A DNA stretch of 64,000 nucleotides from contig NC_085138.1 of NCBI RefSeq assembly GCF_035046485.1, forward strand, positions 333,728,421-333,792,420, read 5' to 3'. Source of the DNA: Aedes albopictus. Its lineage: Eukaryota; Arthropoda; Insecta; Diptera; Culicidae. This document shows positions 1-12,032 of the stretch, piece after piece. The notes below the pieces were generated by a model. That model made no database searches, was not told the DNA's origin, and saw only the letters and a list, made by a program, of their open reading frames with translations. Numbering within the stretch: position 1 is the stretch's first letter; every line of letters begins with the position of its first letter. Made by a program: the position numbers and the translations under genes.

Positions 1-1380
1 GCCCATCCTAAGATGCTCTTGGAGAGTTGTTTTTAAATTTCTCTTAAAACTTGTTGTACTTCCCAAGTTGTCCTCAAGGCGAATTGCTCTCTCCTTGTAG
101 AATTCTTCAAGTGCACGATAAAACGATAATAAATTTGTCAGTGTTGTTGCTGATGCAGCTTTTATGTCGACAGAAAAGTTTGGTGAATTAAATTGAAATT
201 AAAAACACAATGAAAATGACACATTATTGTAATCGGGATTAATTTATTACACAAATTGGAAATATTTCCGTGGTGTAACAAGGATGCCAAATGCCAAGCG
301 AAATTCATCGTATATATGTTGCAAGATACTTCCAAAAATTGCAACGCGCTTCCATTATAACGCACTAATAAAATATTTAAAAATATTATTCCTGGTCATG
401 CAAACATTGCTCATAAGTTTTCTCAACATGGCTTCCATTGAAATCTAGGCCGGTGGTCGGTCCATCATCGATGGTTTTAATCAACATCACCATAAGATCG
501 TCTTAAATTTCTTTCAACTCATGCCAGAGCTACAAGCGTAACTCAAGAATACTAGGATTTATAACGTTCTCAATGCAGCCTAGTTGGCCTCCATCCAGAA
601 CGCCTTAAATTTATTTCATCTTATGCAAGGGTAAGAAGTATTACTCAAGAGTACTCTGGTTTATAACGTTCTTGATATAGGTTTATGCAAACTCCGCCAA
701 GAACATCATAAAACATGTACGCCAAATTGTAAACAAACAATAAATTATCGCACCGCGGTGGATTTTGTGAATCTCGTCCGATGAATTTATTTATCAGTCC
801 GGTACCATTGCCAAACAGGCAGACCTTTTTCGATAACCGGCCTTGATGCGGTGCAGTGCCTCATTCCTCCGGTCAGCACTTTCAACAGGTAAGTAGTTGT
901 TGATTTTGAAGATCGATGATCGATCGAAGATCGATGATTGGAACCCCGATTGCACGGGAAACGACGTCCTAGATGACCATACCCACCTCATTTCGAATGC
1001 TGCAACCGGAGGAACTTGGCACTGCACCGCGTTGCGGTTGGGTTTCCGGGTAGGTGTTCTTGATTGGCAGCAATAATGGAACGATGAGAATCAAAATCTG
1101 ATGCTTGAGTTTTTTCTTGTATTTTTCATGTACCAAACTGTTCTTATGCGAGAACAGTTACTCTTGATCAAGAACGGATGATTGAAGATAACTACAAGAA
1201 CCTTATAAAACTGAAAATAAGTTCAACAGTTCTTGTTGTGTTTATGGTTTTATGAACTGAACCTCAAGTATTCTTGGAGGTGTTTTTAAAACCACATATT
1301 CACGAAAAATAGTTGTGCTCAGCTGAGACTCCGATAAGATCAACTAGAATATGCAATGTTCCGATAAAACTATCATAAAT
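1..1380. other. Unclassified AT-rich intergenic sequence
   Basis: I see no recognisable gene, element terminus or domain here. The short open frames carry no motif and are likely chance. The only structure found is a diverged two-unit duplication at 497-680, listed separately, and a small GATCGAT-rich patch near 910-940. Confidence 0.5.
497..680. repeat. Diverged two-unit tandem duplication, about 102 bp apart
   Basis: The stretch from about 497 to 575 and the one from about 599 to 679 share the same order of words: CTTAAATTT, TTTCA, CAAGA(A/G)TACT and TTTATAACGTTCT. The units differ at many positions, so this is an old duplication. No coding content is seen. Confidence 0.5.
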
Positions 1381-1419
1381 ACAAATAAAACCAAATAGAA
1401 TTAAGATTGTTACTTGGGA

Positions 1420-2220
1420 GGGGTTTCTAAGAAATTCCCTCAGGAATTCCTTAGCAAATTCTTCAGTGATGTTTGTGCAATTTTTGGAAGAACTTCTGAA
1501 AACCCTCAGTTGAAATATCTAATCAAATTAAGCAGGTATCTGTGAAGACATCCCAGGAGATATTTCTGATGGACCCGCTAGAGAAATTTCTAAAAAATAT
1601 TTGTGAGAATTTCTGCCAGAGTCACTGAAGGAAATTCTTGGAGAAACTCTTCCTGTAAGATTTGTGAAGAATTTTTTGAGACACATCTGAAAAACTCCAT
1701 GGAAGAACTTCGAAAGAAACACCTTTTTGAAATTCCAGAAGAAATCCCAAAAATTTTGAAAATATCTCTGGAGATAAAAATACGTCCTCAAAGTTTTCTT
1801 CATAAGGAGCCCCAGCAGAAATTTCTGGAAGAAATCCTGAACGAGTTTTTGAAGAAATCCTTAGTAGAATCCCTGCAAAAAAAGTACTTTTGATTGAATC
1901 TCTGGAAGGATATCCGAGGAAGTGTCAGCGAAATAATTGAAGGAATCCTAGGAGGAATTTCTGAAGAATTTCCTGGAGAAACTTTTTGGAAAACCCTAGG
2001 TAGAATTCCTAGAAAAAAAATAATTGAGAGATTTATTCCTATAATTCCTGTAACTCGTAGAGAAAACTTTTTAAAAGTTATTGAAAGATTTCCCAAAAGT
2101 ATTTCTGGAGAAATCAGTGAACTATTTTCTGAAAAAAAAAACTTGCAAAAATACCTGCAGAAACGAATAATGACTGGACTCGAAAAAAGTGAGACACACA
2201 AAATAATGCATAACTTTTGA
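1420..2220. repeat. Degenerate 12-bp-period array (AGAAATTCCTGG-like units)
   Basis: Units of about 12 bp such as GAAATTTCTGGA and AGAAATCCTGAA follow one another with frequent substitutions. Because 12 is a multiple of three, both strands stay open for long distances and give apparent proteins of about 90-150 residues rich in E, F, L, K or S, N, P with a four-residue rhythm. I treat those as repeat artefacts. The same repeat type recurs at 19.7, 22.7 and 38.9-44.8 kb. Confidence 0.75.
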
Positions 2221-2674
2221 TTGCGTCCACATAAATATCTGGAATGTTTACCCAAAAATTGCAAAAATGCACTTGATCAGTTAACTTCATCAAAATCTGT
2301 TCAGTTTTGGCGCAGATATTGTTGACACAATGAAATGTGATTTTGGAAACTTTGAGCATCCATTTTAAAAATTATTTAGGCTATAACTTTGTTGTTAGCT
2401 CATCAAAACGTCTAAAAATTTGACTGTGAGTTCCCCAAATAAGTTCAACATAATCGGTTCAGTAATATTTTAGCAATTCAAACAAAAAAAAAACTTCTTT
2501 TTTAATTTTGGGCATTTTTAACATTCAAAAAATGGCAGTGTAAAATTGTTGCGTTGAACTGTTTTCAGTGAAAATTTCAGAAATGTTGGTTAAATACCTT
2601 CACAGTAAGAGCAGTTTAAATTTCACTATACCAAAAAACTTCATCTGCTTATTGTGACATCGTGCTACATACAG
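2221..2674. other. Unclassified AT-rich sequence between an array and a foldback element
   Basis: No reading frame, terminus or repeat that I can support is visible here. The stretch contains A-runs and short T-runs only. Confidence 0.4.
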
Positions 2675-4690
2675 GGGATAGACAAAATGATCGGGCAAGG
2701 AACATATTCATTTTTTCAAAAAATGGTCGACTATCTGTAACTTTTCGAAAACTGCGTCATAAATTCTCAAATTGTTACTGTAAGTTGGTCAATTAGTTGT
2801 CTATCAATGGCCCAAATTTTGGAAAGATCGGACTATTTTGCATAAAATTAGAAATACCCAACTTTGGACCGTTATATCTCCGGATTCAATGAACCGATTG
2901 CAACGAAACTTTTAACGTTTATGACTCATATAATGTGCTTTGGAAAAAACTTTGAGTTAACTTAAAATTGCTAACCCGTACAAAAATAATAGCGATTAGA
3001 ATACGTTTCTAATAAAACACCAACTAGCCAAAAATTCAACATCGATTTAAAATTTAAGATGGTAATTATAGTGCATTTGAATTCCCTCTAATTTACTTGA
3101 ATATTAATATGTTTTGAAAGGAAGTATCAATAATATTCGGTAATAATTTGAAATATGTTATCGGATGCATGTTAAAAATAAACCAATTTACTAAACAATC
3201 ATGTAAAAAAATGAACTGCTATCCCAAGTAACCATGACGCTGGATATAGAGCATTAATTTCGCTTTATAGTATATTAAATGACATGCGATATAAAGTTGT
3301 TTTGTCATATAGGTACCATTAAAGTACGTTTAAAGTCGAAAGTGGCGCTACTATTGTTGATTTAAAGCAAGCTTTACTGTGGCGATTGCTAAAGCATATA
3401 AAATGCTTGTATCATATAGCTAATGCAATGAAATAGTATGGAATGCATACTTAAGGCATCATGTAAACAAAAGAAAAAGTTTTTTTTTTTCATTTTTCTG
3501 TCTATTTTTATCTTCTCATATCTGTTCCGATACTCTTACACTGATGTTTTTTATTCTATTTCGGGAATTGAACCTAGACTGCTGAAACTGGGCCGCGATG
3601 AAACTCGGACGCGCTAACGCTGTGCTACGATTACCATGTATTTTGCACCTGGAAAAATGTGCAACATAAAGTAACGTATACTCAGCTCGTGCTTTATTGA
3701 GTTGTGTTTTCAGCAGCTCTAAAAAGTTGTGCTAGGGTCTGAATGCCATCAGTTATCTTACTCTTCCAAATCCATTCGAAAACAAGCGACTCCAAAACCG
3801 ATTGATTCCACAAACGAAGATAATATAAAGATATAAATTAGTCTATGTTGATTCTGTTCTTATTGTTTTCATACGTGCTCACTTCTATCATTTCTTTTAT
3901 GAAATCGGGGCACTATGTCAAATAAGGAAATCAATATCTCAACCCCACATAATTTTTGTTCCCTCAGCATCTGATTGTTTTCAAGTGCCAAACAGAAACT
4001 TTTTTTACCATACGCAATATAAATTTTCAAACAGCAACATCTGAGCATAATAATCCAAGTTCTACGCAGCAATCCATGAAAATTTGGGTTTGTTCTTCTT
4101 TTCTTTTGAATGGTTGTGTTTCTAAAAATGTTTTACAGATTTTTTTTTCGAACTGAAGATTGTTTTCTGCTGACAACGATGAAAGCATTAGTAAAGGCAT
4201 ATATAAAGTAATAAATCCTTGCATTATCGATTGCCATAAAGCTTTTAACATGGTAATGCAATGAAGCATTAAACAACGTCGCTATAGAACTATACCGAAC
4301 TGTCAAAATCCTATAATGCTTCAATGCTTTCATAATGTAGAGTAAACGCTTTATTACTTGACAGGTGTAGAATAAAAGCTATCTCGCATTAGCTAAACTA
4401 TAATACGATTGAATTAATGTAATGATATAATGCTTGTGGTTACTTGGGATAACTTATTTACTTATGAACAGTTTTAAGTTAAGTTAAATGCTCTTCAGTG
4501 CTTATTATATAAGTCATAAATACTCAAAATTTAATTGCATTCGGATCATGTTTTTTTTTTTTTTTTTAATTTCTTTGTATTTGTGAATTTTTACTTATTG
4601 CTAATTCTTCACAAATTCGGATCATGGAATCCGGAGATATAACAGTTTTATGTTGGCTATTGGATAATAATGCCTTTTACTAGAATCTTT
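2675..4690. mobile_element. Foldback (long inverted-repeat) element interrupted by a MITE
   Basis: The left arm, about 2675-3222, begins CAGGGGATAGACAAAATG and contains GTTATATCTCCGGATTCA. The right arm, about 4449-4690, contains the inverse words, including GGAATCCGGAGATATAAC and a diverged inverse of TTTATGACTCATATAATG. The loop is occupied by a CCCAAGTAAC-ended MITE at 3223-4448. The left end resembles that of the foldback at 34.43 kb (GGATGGCCAAAATG with GGGATAGGCAAC), so both probably belong to one superfamily. No transposase is encoded. Boundaries are approximate. Confidence 0.55.
3223..4448. mobile_element. MITE-like element with CCCAAGTAACCA termini
   Basis: The left end reads CCCAAGTAACCA and the right end is the reverse complement TGGTTACTTGGG. 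Subterminal sequence on both sides is rich in TAATGC and GCATTA words, again inverted. About 1.2 kb of AT-rich interior has only short open frames without domains, so it is non-autonomous. The same ten terminal bases open the perfect palindrome at 58.03 kb. It lies inside the foldback element at 2675-4690, so it inserted later. Confidence 0.65.
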
Positions 4691-4699
4691 CTGATGCAC

Positions 4700-5075
4700 T
4701 TGGATATTCTGGTCGCTATTTTTTAACTACGGTTGTCTTCCCCATATCAGATATACTCATATTGAACGGTTTTAGAGCCTAAACCTCCATTAAACAGCCA
4801 CCATCTTGAAGTTTATGTCGCCATCTTGAATTTTGAGACGTCATCTTAGATATTCTGTTCGCCATCTTGGATATTTTGATTGTAATTTCTGGACTCCAGA
4901 CTTCTTCCCATTACCAGATATACCCATATTGAATAGTTTTAAAACCTAAAACTCCATTAAACTGTCGCTATCTTGGATATTGTGGTCGCCATTTTTTGAT
5001 TCCGGACATCTTCATCATACCAAATATCCCCAAATTGCAACGTTTTAGACTTTAGAGCGTATAACCATGCTAAAG
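4700..5075. repeat. Diverged tandem repeat with GCCATCTTG and CATATTGAA words
   Basis: Two long units begin near 4736 and 4912 and a partial third begins near 5010. Each carries a CAGATATAC(T/C)CATATTGAA-like block followed by GTTTTA and CTCCATTAAAC. Between them CGCCATCTTG(A/G)AT recurs several times, at about 4810-4880 and 4970-5000. Noncoding. Confidence 0.55.
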
Positions 5076-5331
5076 GTTACAAAAATCGCCACAGTTTGTT
5101 GTGTTGCATGATGGAGCTTGGTTCAGTTTTATATACACCGGTGCTGGTCCGGATCACTGAAATGGCTATAATTCCGGAACGCCTCGACCGATCCGAACCA
5201 TTTTTAATAGCAAACAATGTGGTAAAATTACCGTTCAATTCGAGCTATAATTCGAAAAATCGGCCAATGGGAAGTGCATTAAAAATGAGTGAACGTTTTT
5301 TGCGCACAGACATACACACATTCACACATCC
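5076..5331 (+). other. Insertion-target sequence for the R1-clade element
   Basis: This flank contains a CGCACAGACATACACACA stretch and runs into the 13-bp target duplication at 5332-5344. The sequence resumes after 7995 with the words GAGTTGATTGGTATATG and CGACCCTCCG-like text. I suspect an older dispersed repeat but cannot name it. An open frame crosses from here into the R1 element by chance. Confidence 0.4.
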
Positions 5332-5348
5332 AGACATCATCTCAGTCA

Positions 5349-7265
5349 ACATGCAGTCGGCGCAGCAGACGGAGATCAGTGCAGGAGAGTGCACTATCCT
5401 GTCGAAGCGCTCTGGCAAGCACTTGGGCGTGATGATCGACGATAAGCTTACCTTCGGTAGCCACGTCGATTATGCCTGTAAAAGAGCCTCCACAGCTATT
5501 GCGGCACTGTCCCGGATGATGTCCAATAGCTCTGCGGTGTAGGGGGGGTGGGGGTAAGACGGACCGGGTGGGTAAGACGGACCACTGACTAGTTCTGTCA
5601 CTTAAGAGCTGAAATTTGACTTTCTTTTACGATTAACTATATCTTCTTATCAGTTGATGATTATTGAACGACTCCATGAGAGAATACATATGTCAAAAGT
5701 GTAAAAAATAATCAATCATTTACCAGGCTACACGCTTTTGTGCTGGGATCTAATTTTGAGGCGGCAATAAATAAGCTTTTCAACTATAAATTGCTAAGTT
5801 TTTGCATTTTATTTTGAGTTTCCCAGTAGTTTTAAACTGTTCCGTCCTATACACAACGAAATTCAGGTAAATTTCATGGATTATGAATAACGGTGGTGGA
5901 ATGAATATTTTGCGTTGTGTGGGGGTAAGACGGTCCGCCTTGAGGGTGGGTAAGACGGACAGTGTTGGGGTTACTTTGATAGTGCCGTGAGAAATACATT
6001 AAGACCCACACATTGTTCACAGATTGCAATCTATGGTGTACAAAAATGATTGTGGAAGTTGTATAAAGCATTTCATATTGATTTTTTGTTCAAAAATTCA
6101 TTATATTGGAATTTTTGTTGTTGGAACAGTTTGAACTCTGTAAAATTACCAGAGCATTGCATACTGTTAGGCGTTTATCAGTCTATGGAAGTTTCCAATT
6201 TATAAAATAGATATTAATTTGCAAAAACACGTTTCGCTAAGAGATTTAAGGCCAAATTTAGATTCTAATATGATTAATCTACCGAATACAAACGGCCACA
6301 AACATCATTTAACACAATTAGAGGCGTATTAGCTAAATTTCCAAACGTATCCATCTTACCCACCCTACCGGTCCGTCTTACCCACACTGTTGAAAAACAA
6401 ACATTTGGAGATCACTTTTTTATTATCTCAAAAGTCATGGAAAATCAAATTTTATTGCAAAATCGGCTTGCAGACTGTAAAGTACCTTAGTTGAAGTATA
6501 TAGTAAGGAGATAAAATTTTAATTATCGCATTGTTTACACTGTCAAAATAGAGTGTTTCCTAAACATGTCCGTCTTACCCCCACCCCGCAAGCTTCTGGC
6601 TAGTGTTGCTACGTCCATACTTAGGTATGGCGGCCCGGCGTGGGGTACCGCGCTAAGTACTGAATGCTACCGACGGAAGCTGGAAAGTACTTACAGGCTT
6701 ATGTGTCTGAGGGTTGCAAGCGCGTACCGTACCGTGTCACACGACGCTCTCTGTGTCATTACTGGTACATGGTGCCTATCAGCATTCTTATCAGTGAGGA
6801 CATGGAGTGCTTCGAAATGCGCGGCACAAGAGGCATACGCAAGACTGTCAGGATGGCCTCTATGGTCAAATGGCAGCGCGCGTGGGACAGTTCCACCAAA
6901 GGAAGGTGGACCCATCGGTTGATACCGAGGGTAGATAGTTGGATTAATAGGCGCCATGGGGAAGTTTCATTCCACCTGACACAGGTCCTTACAGGTATCT
7001 ACACCGTTTCGGACATGCGGATTCTCCCGAATGCCCAGTGTGCAATGGTTTAGAGGAAACGGCGGAACACGTTTTGTTCGTGTGCCCGCGTTTTCGCACA
7101 ATGCGTGACCGCATGCTTGCCACATGCGGGGAGGACACAACTCCGGACAACTTGGTCCAGAGAATGTGTAGGGATGAGATTAGCTGGAATGCCGTTTCAA
7201 CGGCTATCACCCATATCGTCTGGGAGCTACAGAGGAGGTGGCGCATGGACTCGGAGAATGGCTAG
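5349..7265 (+). pseudogene. R1-clade ORF2, reverse-transcriptase thumb and C-terminal zinc-finger region, broken
   Basis: Before the inserted element the frame reads KHLGVMIDDKLTFGSHVDYA (about 5420-5480), a block that follows the reverse-transcriptase catalytic core in R1, LOA and I elements. After it, at 6585-7265, the text continues with LRYGGPAWGTAL, then a WQRAWDSS-like block, HGEVSFHLTQ, and finally CPVCNGLEETAEHVLFVCPR, a Cys/His zinc-knuckle-type tail known in R1-clade proteins. At least two frame changes occur, near 6900 and 7040, besides the insertion at 5544. The protein cannot be made. Assignment to R1 rather than another RNase-H-less clade rests on the tail motif. Confidence 0.8.
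5544..6587. mobile_element. Non-autonomous element with subterminal GTAAGACGGAC motif array
   Basis: The ends are inverted copies of GGGGTGGGGGTAAGACGGAC. Seven copies of (G)GGTAAGACGG(A/T)C occur: at about 5551, 5570, 5926 and 5945 on the plus strand, and at about 6352 (degenerate), 6370 and 6568 on the minus strand. So copies on the left half point one way and copies on the right half the other. The roughly 1-kb interior is AT-rich with no transposase. It splits an R1-clade reading frame. No target duplication could be fixed because the termini are G-rich. Confidence 0.75.
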
Positions 7266-7982
7266 TCCAGATGCAGTACAAGAGGTGGTCCAGGGGTTCG
7301 AAGTCGGCTTCGTAGGTCATACCGGTGCCCTGCGGTCGAGATCGACCCTTACAGCGATTAAGTGGCCGCGGAGAGGAAGTCCCGGTAGCGGTGCTGTCGT
7401 GGCGTCAGTCTACTGGGTTGGATCTGAGCCCGCGGTTGGAAAGGGGTCCCCGGCAAGGGTTGGGGTAGGTGAGACCCTGCTGTCTGCAACCTACGGATGC
7501 ATCTGATAGGGCCTGAAGGGTAGTAATACCCTTCCTTTGCGGGCAGGTCAGATCGGGTTGCATGTGGGCATCAGTTCTTGATGTCCGCTTAGCAGTAGGG
7601 CGCGGGCGGGGTTGACCCTGCCCGCCTTCCGAGGACAAAGGGAGTGGCGAGGACCACTCGGGAAACTGGCTAAGCGCCAGCACGCTACCGTGATGGACTC
7701 TCCAGAGCGAGTCATCGATGTTCGTTGCTGCTAGGCTACGGCAGCTAACCTTGAGGGTGCGATATGCACTAGCCCCTCTCTGAAGCAATACCTTCTTGGT
7801 GGTTCCGGAGAGACGTAGGGTTTGGCGACCATAGGAATGTGTTTTAGTGGGTCGAGGAGAGAGTAGTCCTGGCTTCTACCGGCATTGTAGAAGACGGCCT
7901 TAACCCCACACTACCCTAACCTTCCTGTTAGGGTGTCTGATGAGCAGATTTATCCCCCTATGGTTTAGAAGGAAAAAAAAAA
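7266..7982 (+). other. 3' untranslated region and A-tail of the R1-clade element
   Basis: GC-rich noncoding sequence follows the ORF2 stop near 7265 and ends in a run of A after TTTAGAAGG. The open frames within it have no domain. The 13-bp target duplication follows at once, which fixes the 3' end. Confidence 0.7.
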
Positions 7983-7995
7983 AGACATCATCTCA

Positions 7996-8903
7996 ATTCG
8001 TCAACCTGAGTTGATTGGTATATGTGACGTGACCCTCCGTCTATCGAAAATCCGTTTATTGAGTGAAAATACATATAGCCTTTCAGTACACTTTCAGTAC
8101 ACTTTTGTTTATATATGATTCTTCTATCGATCTGGTTCTAGTGATTGCTTGAACCCATTTTCATGCTACGGCGGCTTATTTGATACGTGGAAAGGGTGTA
8201 ACTTGTACATCAATTTCACGACGCGACTGATGTGCAGTGAAAATGATGTGATATCACATTTTTTTTTCTGTATAGTTTGTTTTAATTTTTTTTTTGTTAA
8301 AGTTTTTTTTTGCAAAAAACCTAAATGCGAATTTTTTTGTTGGAAATGGATCCAAAAATGTATGGATTCTCATCCAGAATATTTCCATAAATAACACACT
8401 TTGCCTGGGCCTTAAAAGATAATGTCTAAAGAAATTCTATCGGAAATAACTTCATAACATCGCTGCCAAATATTCCGGAAATCACCAAGAGCTATATTCC
8501 ACCGAATTTCCACCATAACTCTTGTTACGATGCCGCGTTAAAATGAAATTTATTTTCTTTTGTGAATTTTGAACCGGTCTAAAAGTGAACCTGTCTAGCC
8601 GTAGCATAACTGAAGCATGACAGTTCACGTGCGGCTGTAGTGGTAGGTGGGAAGAGATATGAGATGGATGATGTAGAATAAGAGATGCATAAAAACAACA
8701 GACAAGATTCGTAGGAATATTTTCGCCATTACAAAAAAATTAAAGTTGAAGTCGACAGTTTCGCTGTTTGTTAGAGTTATCACAAATTGAATTGGATTAT
8801 AAAAAAGAATTCGGCAAAGTGCGGTGAATATTGATATAGTAAAAATCGTAAGTTAAAACCCAGAAAGAGAAGAAACTGTAATTGATTAGTGAAGTTACTA
8901 CTA
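7996..8903. other. Unclassified sequence
   Basis: The first 150 bp continue the older target sequence of the R1-clade element. The remainder is T-rich with no gene, terminus or repeat I can support. Confidence 0.4.
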
Positions 8904-9078
8904 AGGGGCTGTCCATAAACCACGTGGTCATTTTTTTTAGACTTTTCAACCCCCCCCCCCCCCCCCCGCGTGGTCATTTGTCCATACAAATTTTTTTATT
9001 TGTCCATACAAAATGGTCATTGGCCAAACCCCCCCCCCCCCCCCCCCCTCATGACCACGTGGTTTATGGACAGCCCCT
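8904..9078. mobile_element. Short MITE with AGGGGCTGTCCATAAACC termini
   Basis: The left end AGGGGCTGTCCATAAACCAC pairs with its inverse at the right end. Inside are two poly-C tracts of about 18-20 bases and the word GTCCATACAAA. The 175-bp unit is almost fully palindromic and noncoding. A related but distinct copy, with GTTCATAAACTACGTAG ends, lies at about 13010-13180. Confidence 0.8.
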
Positions 9079-10284
9079 AATACTGACCAGGATATCTCCT
9101 CGTAGGTGCCCAAATATCAATATCCGGTGAATCCTGAAATAGGGAATATTTCCTAAAATTACCGCACCAGAGGATTCTCTCGTAAGTAGAAGTAAAATAG
9201 AAAAATTGTGTGAAATTTGGTTAATAATGACAAACATTTGTGAACCCAAAGCAGTCTTCACGCAGCATACACCAAATTAGGGTAACTGTCCCAAGTTTGA
9301 TCCAACTTGGTTGGAGAATTAAAAAGGGTATTCGTGACCGAGGAAACCACTTATTTGTGAGTAGTTAGTAATTAAGTTTGATTAAATGTGAATGTTAAAT
9401 GTGTTATTTGCTAATAAACTACAGTTAAGTGTTGCTTCAAAAAACCTGAGCCGCTGTAAAAATCTGGTTTCCCTCTCGGGAACAACTCTGTTGGACATGC
9501 GTCAACCATCGATATAGACCAGCAAACATTACGTTAAATACAGGAAATGTTATTGTTAGATAGAAACTTTCAATTCGTAAAGATAATCCACCTAGTCCAA
9601 AAGCATTTACAGAGGAGATAATTTTCACTGCAATGATTTTTTTGTGGTTTATCTTTTGTTAGACAATTGGAGACTCAGCAAGTAGTCTCTACGAGTGAGC
9701 ATTCGACATGGTTTGAAATGCATCCTAGCTATCAATCACTCATTTAACAAGCAACTTTGTAACGAACTAATTCAGCATAATGCTGAATAACATTTGGATA
9801 ATTTTCAGGTACAACCCTTGTTCGGGTTTGGAGAAATCATGAAACTATGAACAACTGCAAATTATGGAATAACTACACACAAATTAACCTATATCAAGAT
9901 TTGAACTCAAGATCCGTCGATTGTCAGCCGCATACCTTCCTATCTGCGCCATCCTAGATATTATGAATCGAAGCACTCAAATCAAAACATAAACTTGGCT
10001 TAATAATCATCACACATCGACCCCTATTCAACAGTGGTGAATTAGCACTGAACATTATGGTTAACAATTGAACAATACATTAATTCAGCTGCTGTTCAGT
10101 AAAAAAAACAAGTGTTTTTCGTTCTGTACTCTGAGTCGAAGTATGATGAAACGAGAGTGCTTATTTGACTTTGGAAAATGCATAATACAGTACCATGTTC
10201 TAATTTGTACATTAGCTTAAAAAGCAGAACAAGGTCTTGTTTAACAATTTTGTAAAGGAATTCTTACAAGTCGTATAGAAATCG
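9079..10284. other. Unclassified AT-rich sequence
   Basis: No domain-bearing frame, terminal repeat or tandem array was found. Short frames look random. Confidence 0.4.
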
Positions 10285-10815
10285 TATTAAACCAAAGGTT
10301 CCCAAACTATTTGCTATCGTGGCGCCTTTTGAAATTATTGAAAACTTCGCGGCGCACCAACATTTTTAACAGACAATTTTATTTATTTTAGAACAACTTT
10401 AGCTCAAAAATTTAAATGCAAAATTGTGAAGTACTTTCAATTACATGTTTTTTTTTCAAAATACAAATAAAATTTAGTTTCTCAACATGATTATTTAAAG
10501 AAAAATTGTTCAAGGATTTCATAAATATTTGTCAGGTTTCAAATGTCATATTTATTTATCGCACTAACTAAACAAATATTATAAAAACATCTAAAGCAAG
10601 CTGCTGATTCCAAATAATTCAATCAAAAGCAGTAAAACGGCCGCAATACTTTGATAATTCCGGGTGTATTGAAATTATTGCACAGAATTTTACGTAAATA
10701 TTAGATTTCTGCGGGAATTGCAAAATTTTCAAAGATGGCAAGTTAATAATGTAGTGTGGAAAATATCAGCAAACTTAGATACAAAAATATTATTTCCAAC
10801 ACCAGGCTGATGATG

Positions 10816-11111
10816 CACAGAAAAAAAAATGTAATTAAAATTCAGCTAGAAATCATGCACATAAAGGGAATGCTAGAGTTAGTACACTTTAACATGAGAT
10901 ATAATGTAAAATTTCTTTACCATCGTGTAAATTTTCACCAACCATCGCGTAAACCATCATGGACTCCAACCAGTTACGCGACTATTAGCGGAAATTTACA
11001 CGAACGTAACGTAATTTTACATGATATCTCATGTAAATATGCACTAACTCTAGCATTCCCTTTATGTGTATGATTTTTCGCTGAATTTTACATGAATATT
11101 TTTTTCTGTGT
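10816..11111. mobile_element. Palindromic MITE with CACAGAAAAAAA termini
   Basis: The left side CACAGAAAAAAAA, then TAAAATTCAGC, ATGCACATAAAGGGAATGCT and AGAGTTAGT, is mirrored on the right by the inverse words ending in TTTTTTTCTGTGTG. The interior pairs as well: ACATGAGATATAATGTAAA against TTTACATGATATCTCATGT. It is therefore nearly a full foldback of about 296 bp. The apparent 105-residue frame across it is a by-product of the palindrome. Confidence 0.8.
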
Positions 11112-11200
11112 GGATCATTCATTACCATGCGTTCGATCATTATGTCTTGAGAAAAGCATGAAGGGCCATTGAAAAGGTTGATAAAATGTCAGGAGTGGTG

Positions 11201-12032
11201 TACCGTCAAGGTACCATTCACCGTGGGTCTAAGAGGATTCGGGGCAAATAAGGGCTGTCATTTGACACCAGTCTTATAAACATTGTTGGTGCCGCTTTTA
11301 ATTGCCTTCATTATAGGTTAAAATTAAAGCAATTTCCACAGAAGTAGGAAATTTTTCACAAAATTTCGTGATATAGTACAATTAGTAAAAAATAGTAGGG
11401 TAGCCTAATTCCGTGGTAGGTCACCATTCACCATGTATGAGAAATTTGATTCTACTTTGTTTAAAAATAATCAAAACAACCCAGCCAAGGGAATTTTCTT
11501 CGATTAAATTCATTTCAAGTAATAACTTGCACGATTTTATTAGAAAAACGAATGTTCAAATTTTCGATTTTTTCTAGATATATGGGACAATATGGGGCAC
11601 GGTGAATGGAGACCATTGATTTTTAGGGTACCCATTTACCGTGCCTTTTTGTTTCAATTAAAAAGTACGAGTAATCGTACTTTCTTATTAAACTTACTTC
11701 AGTAATGCAAAATACATACCTGATATGTGAATTTAATTGCTTCTTGGTGGAATAAAAACGTTACTACATTTAGTTTATCGCTTAAATCACCTTAGCGCAG
11801 TTTTCGTTTTTTCACTATGAATGCAGTGAACAAGCAGAAACCCGCTTCATGTAAACACACTTTAGTGTCAAAATGATACTTTTAAATGTATCTAATGAGC
11901 GTTTTGACATGGTAACAATACATTAGTATTGTATTGGTGAAATTGAAGGGAAATTGTCATATCATTCAATCATAATATGGAAATAATGAAAAAATATTCG
12001 AAGGCACACGGTGAATGGCGCCTTGACGGTAC
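11201..12032. mobile_element. Non-autonomous element with CCATTCACCGTG motif array
   Basis: The left end TACCGTCAAGGTACCATTCA is mirrored by the right end, read inward as GTACCGTCAAGGCGCCATTC. Further copies of the CCATTCACC(A/G)TG word lie near 11425 (plus), 11597 (minus), 11630 (plus, degenerate) and 12005 (minus). About 830 bp, no transposase. A TA or GTAC duplication is possible at the ends. It sits inside the hAT-like element. Confidence 0.7.

Larger units (their letters stand above)
5345..7982 (+). mobile_element. 5'-truncated R1-clade non-LTR retrotransposon with 13-bp target duplication
   Basis: The element is bounded by direct copies of AGACATCATCTCA at 5332-5344 and 7983-7995. It ends in an A-rich tail at about 7970-7982, as expected for target-primed reverse transcription. 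The coding part is the C-terminal portion of an R1-type second ORF, followed by about 0.7 kb of 3' untranslated sequence. The 5' part, including endonuclease and most of the reverse transcriptase, is missing. A separate 1-kb element at 5544-6587 sits inside it, so that insertion is younger. Confidence 0.85.

Noticed and set aside
1800..2264. 154-codon minus-strand frame as a protein rich in S, F and I
   Set aside because: It is the opposite-strand reading of the same degenerate 12-bp array.
8945..9050. Poly-C tracts as G-quadruplex regulatory element
   Set aside because: They lie inside a MITE and are long homopolymers rather than spaced runs; no regulatory context is visible.
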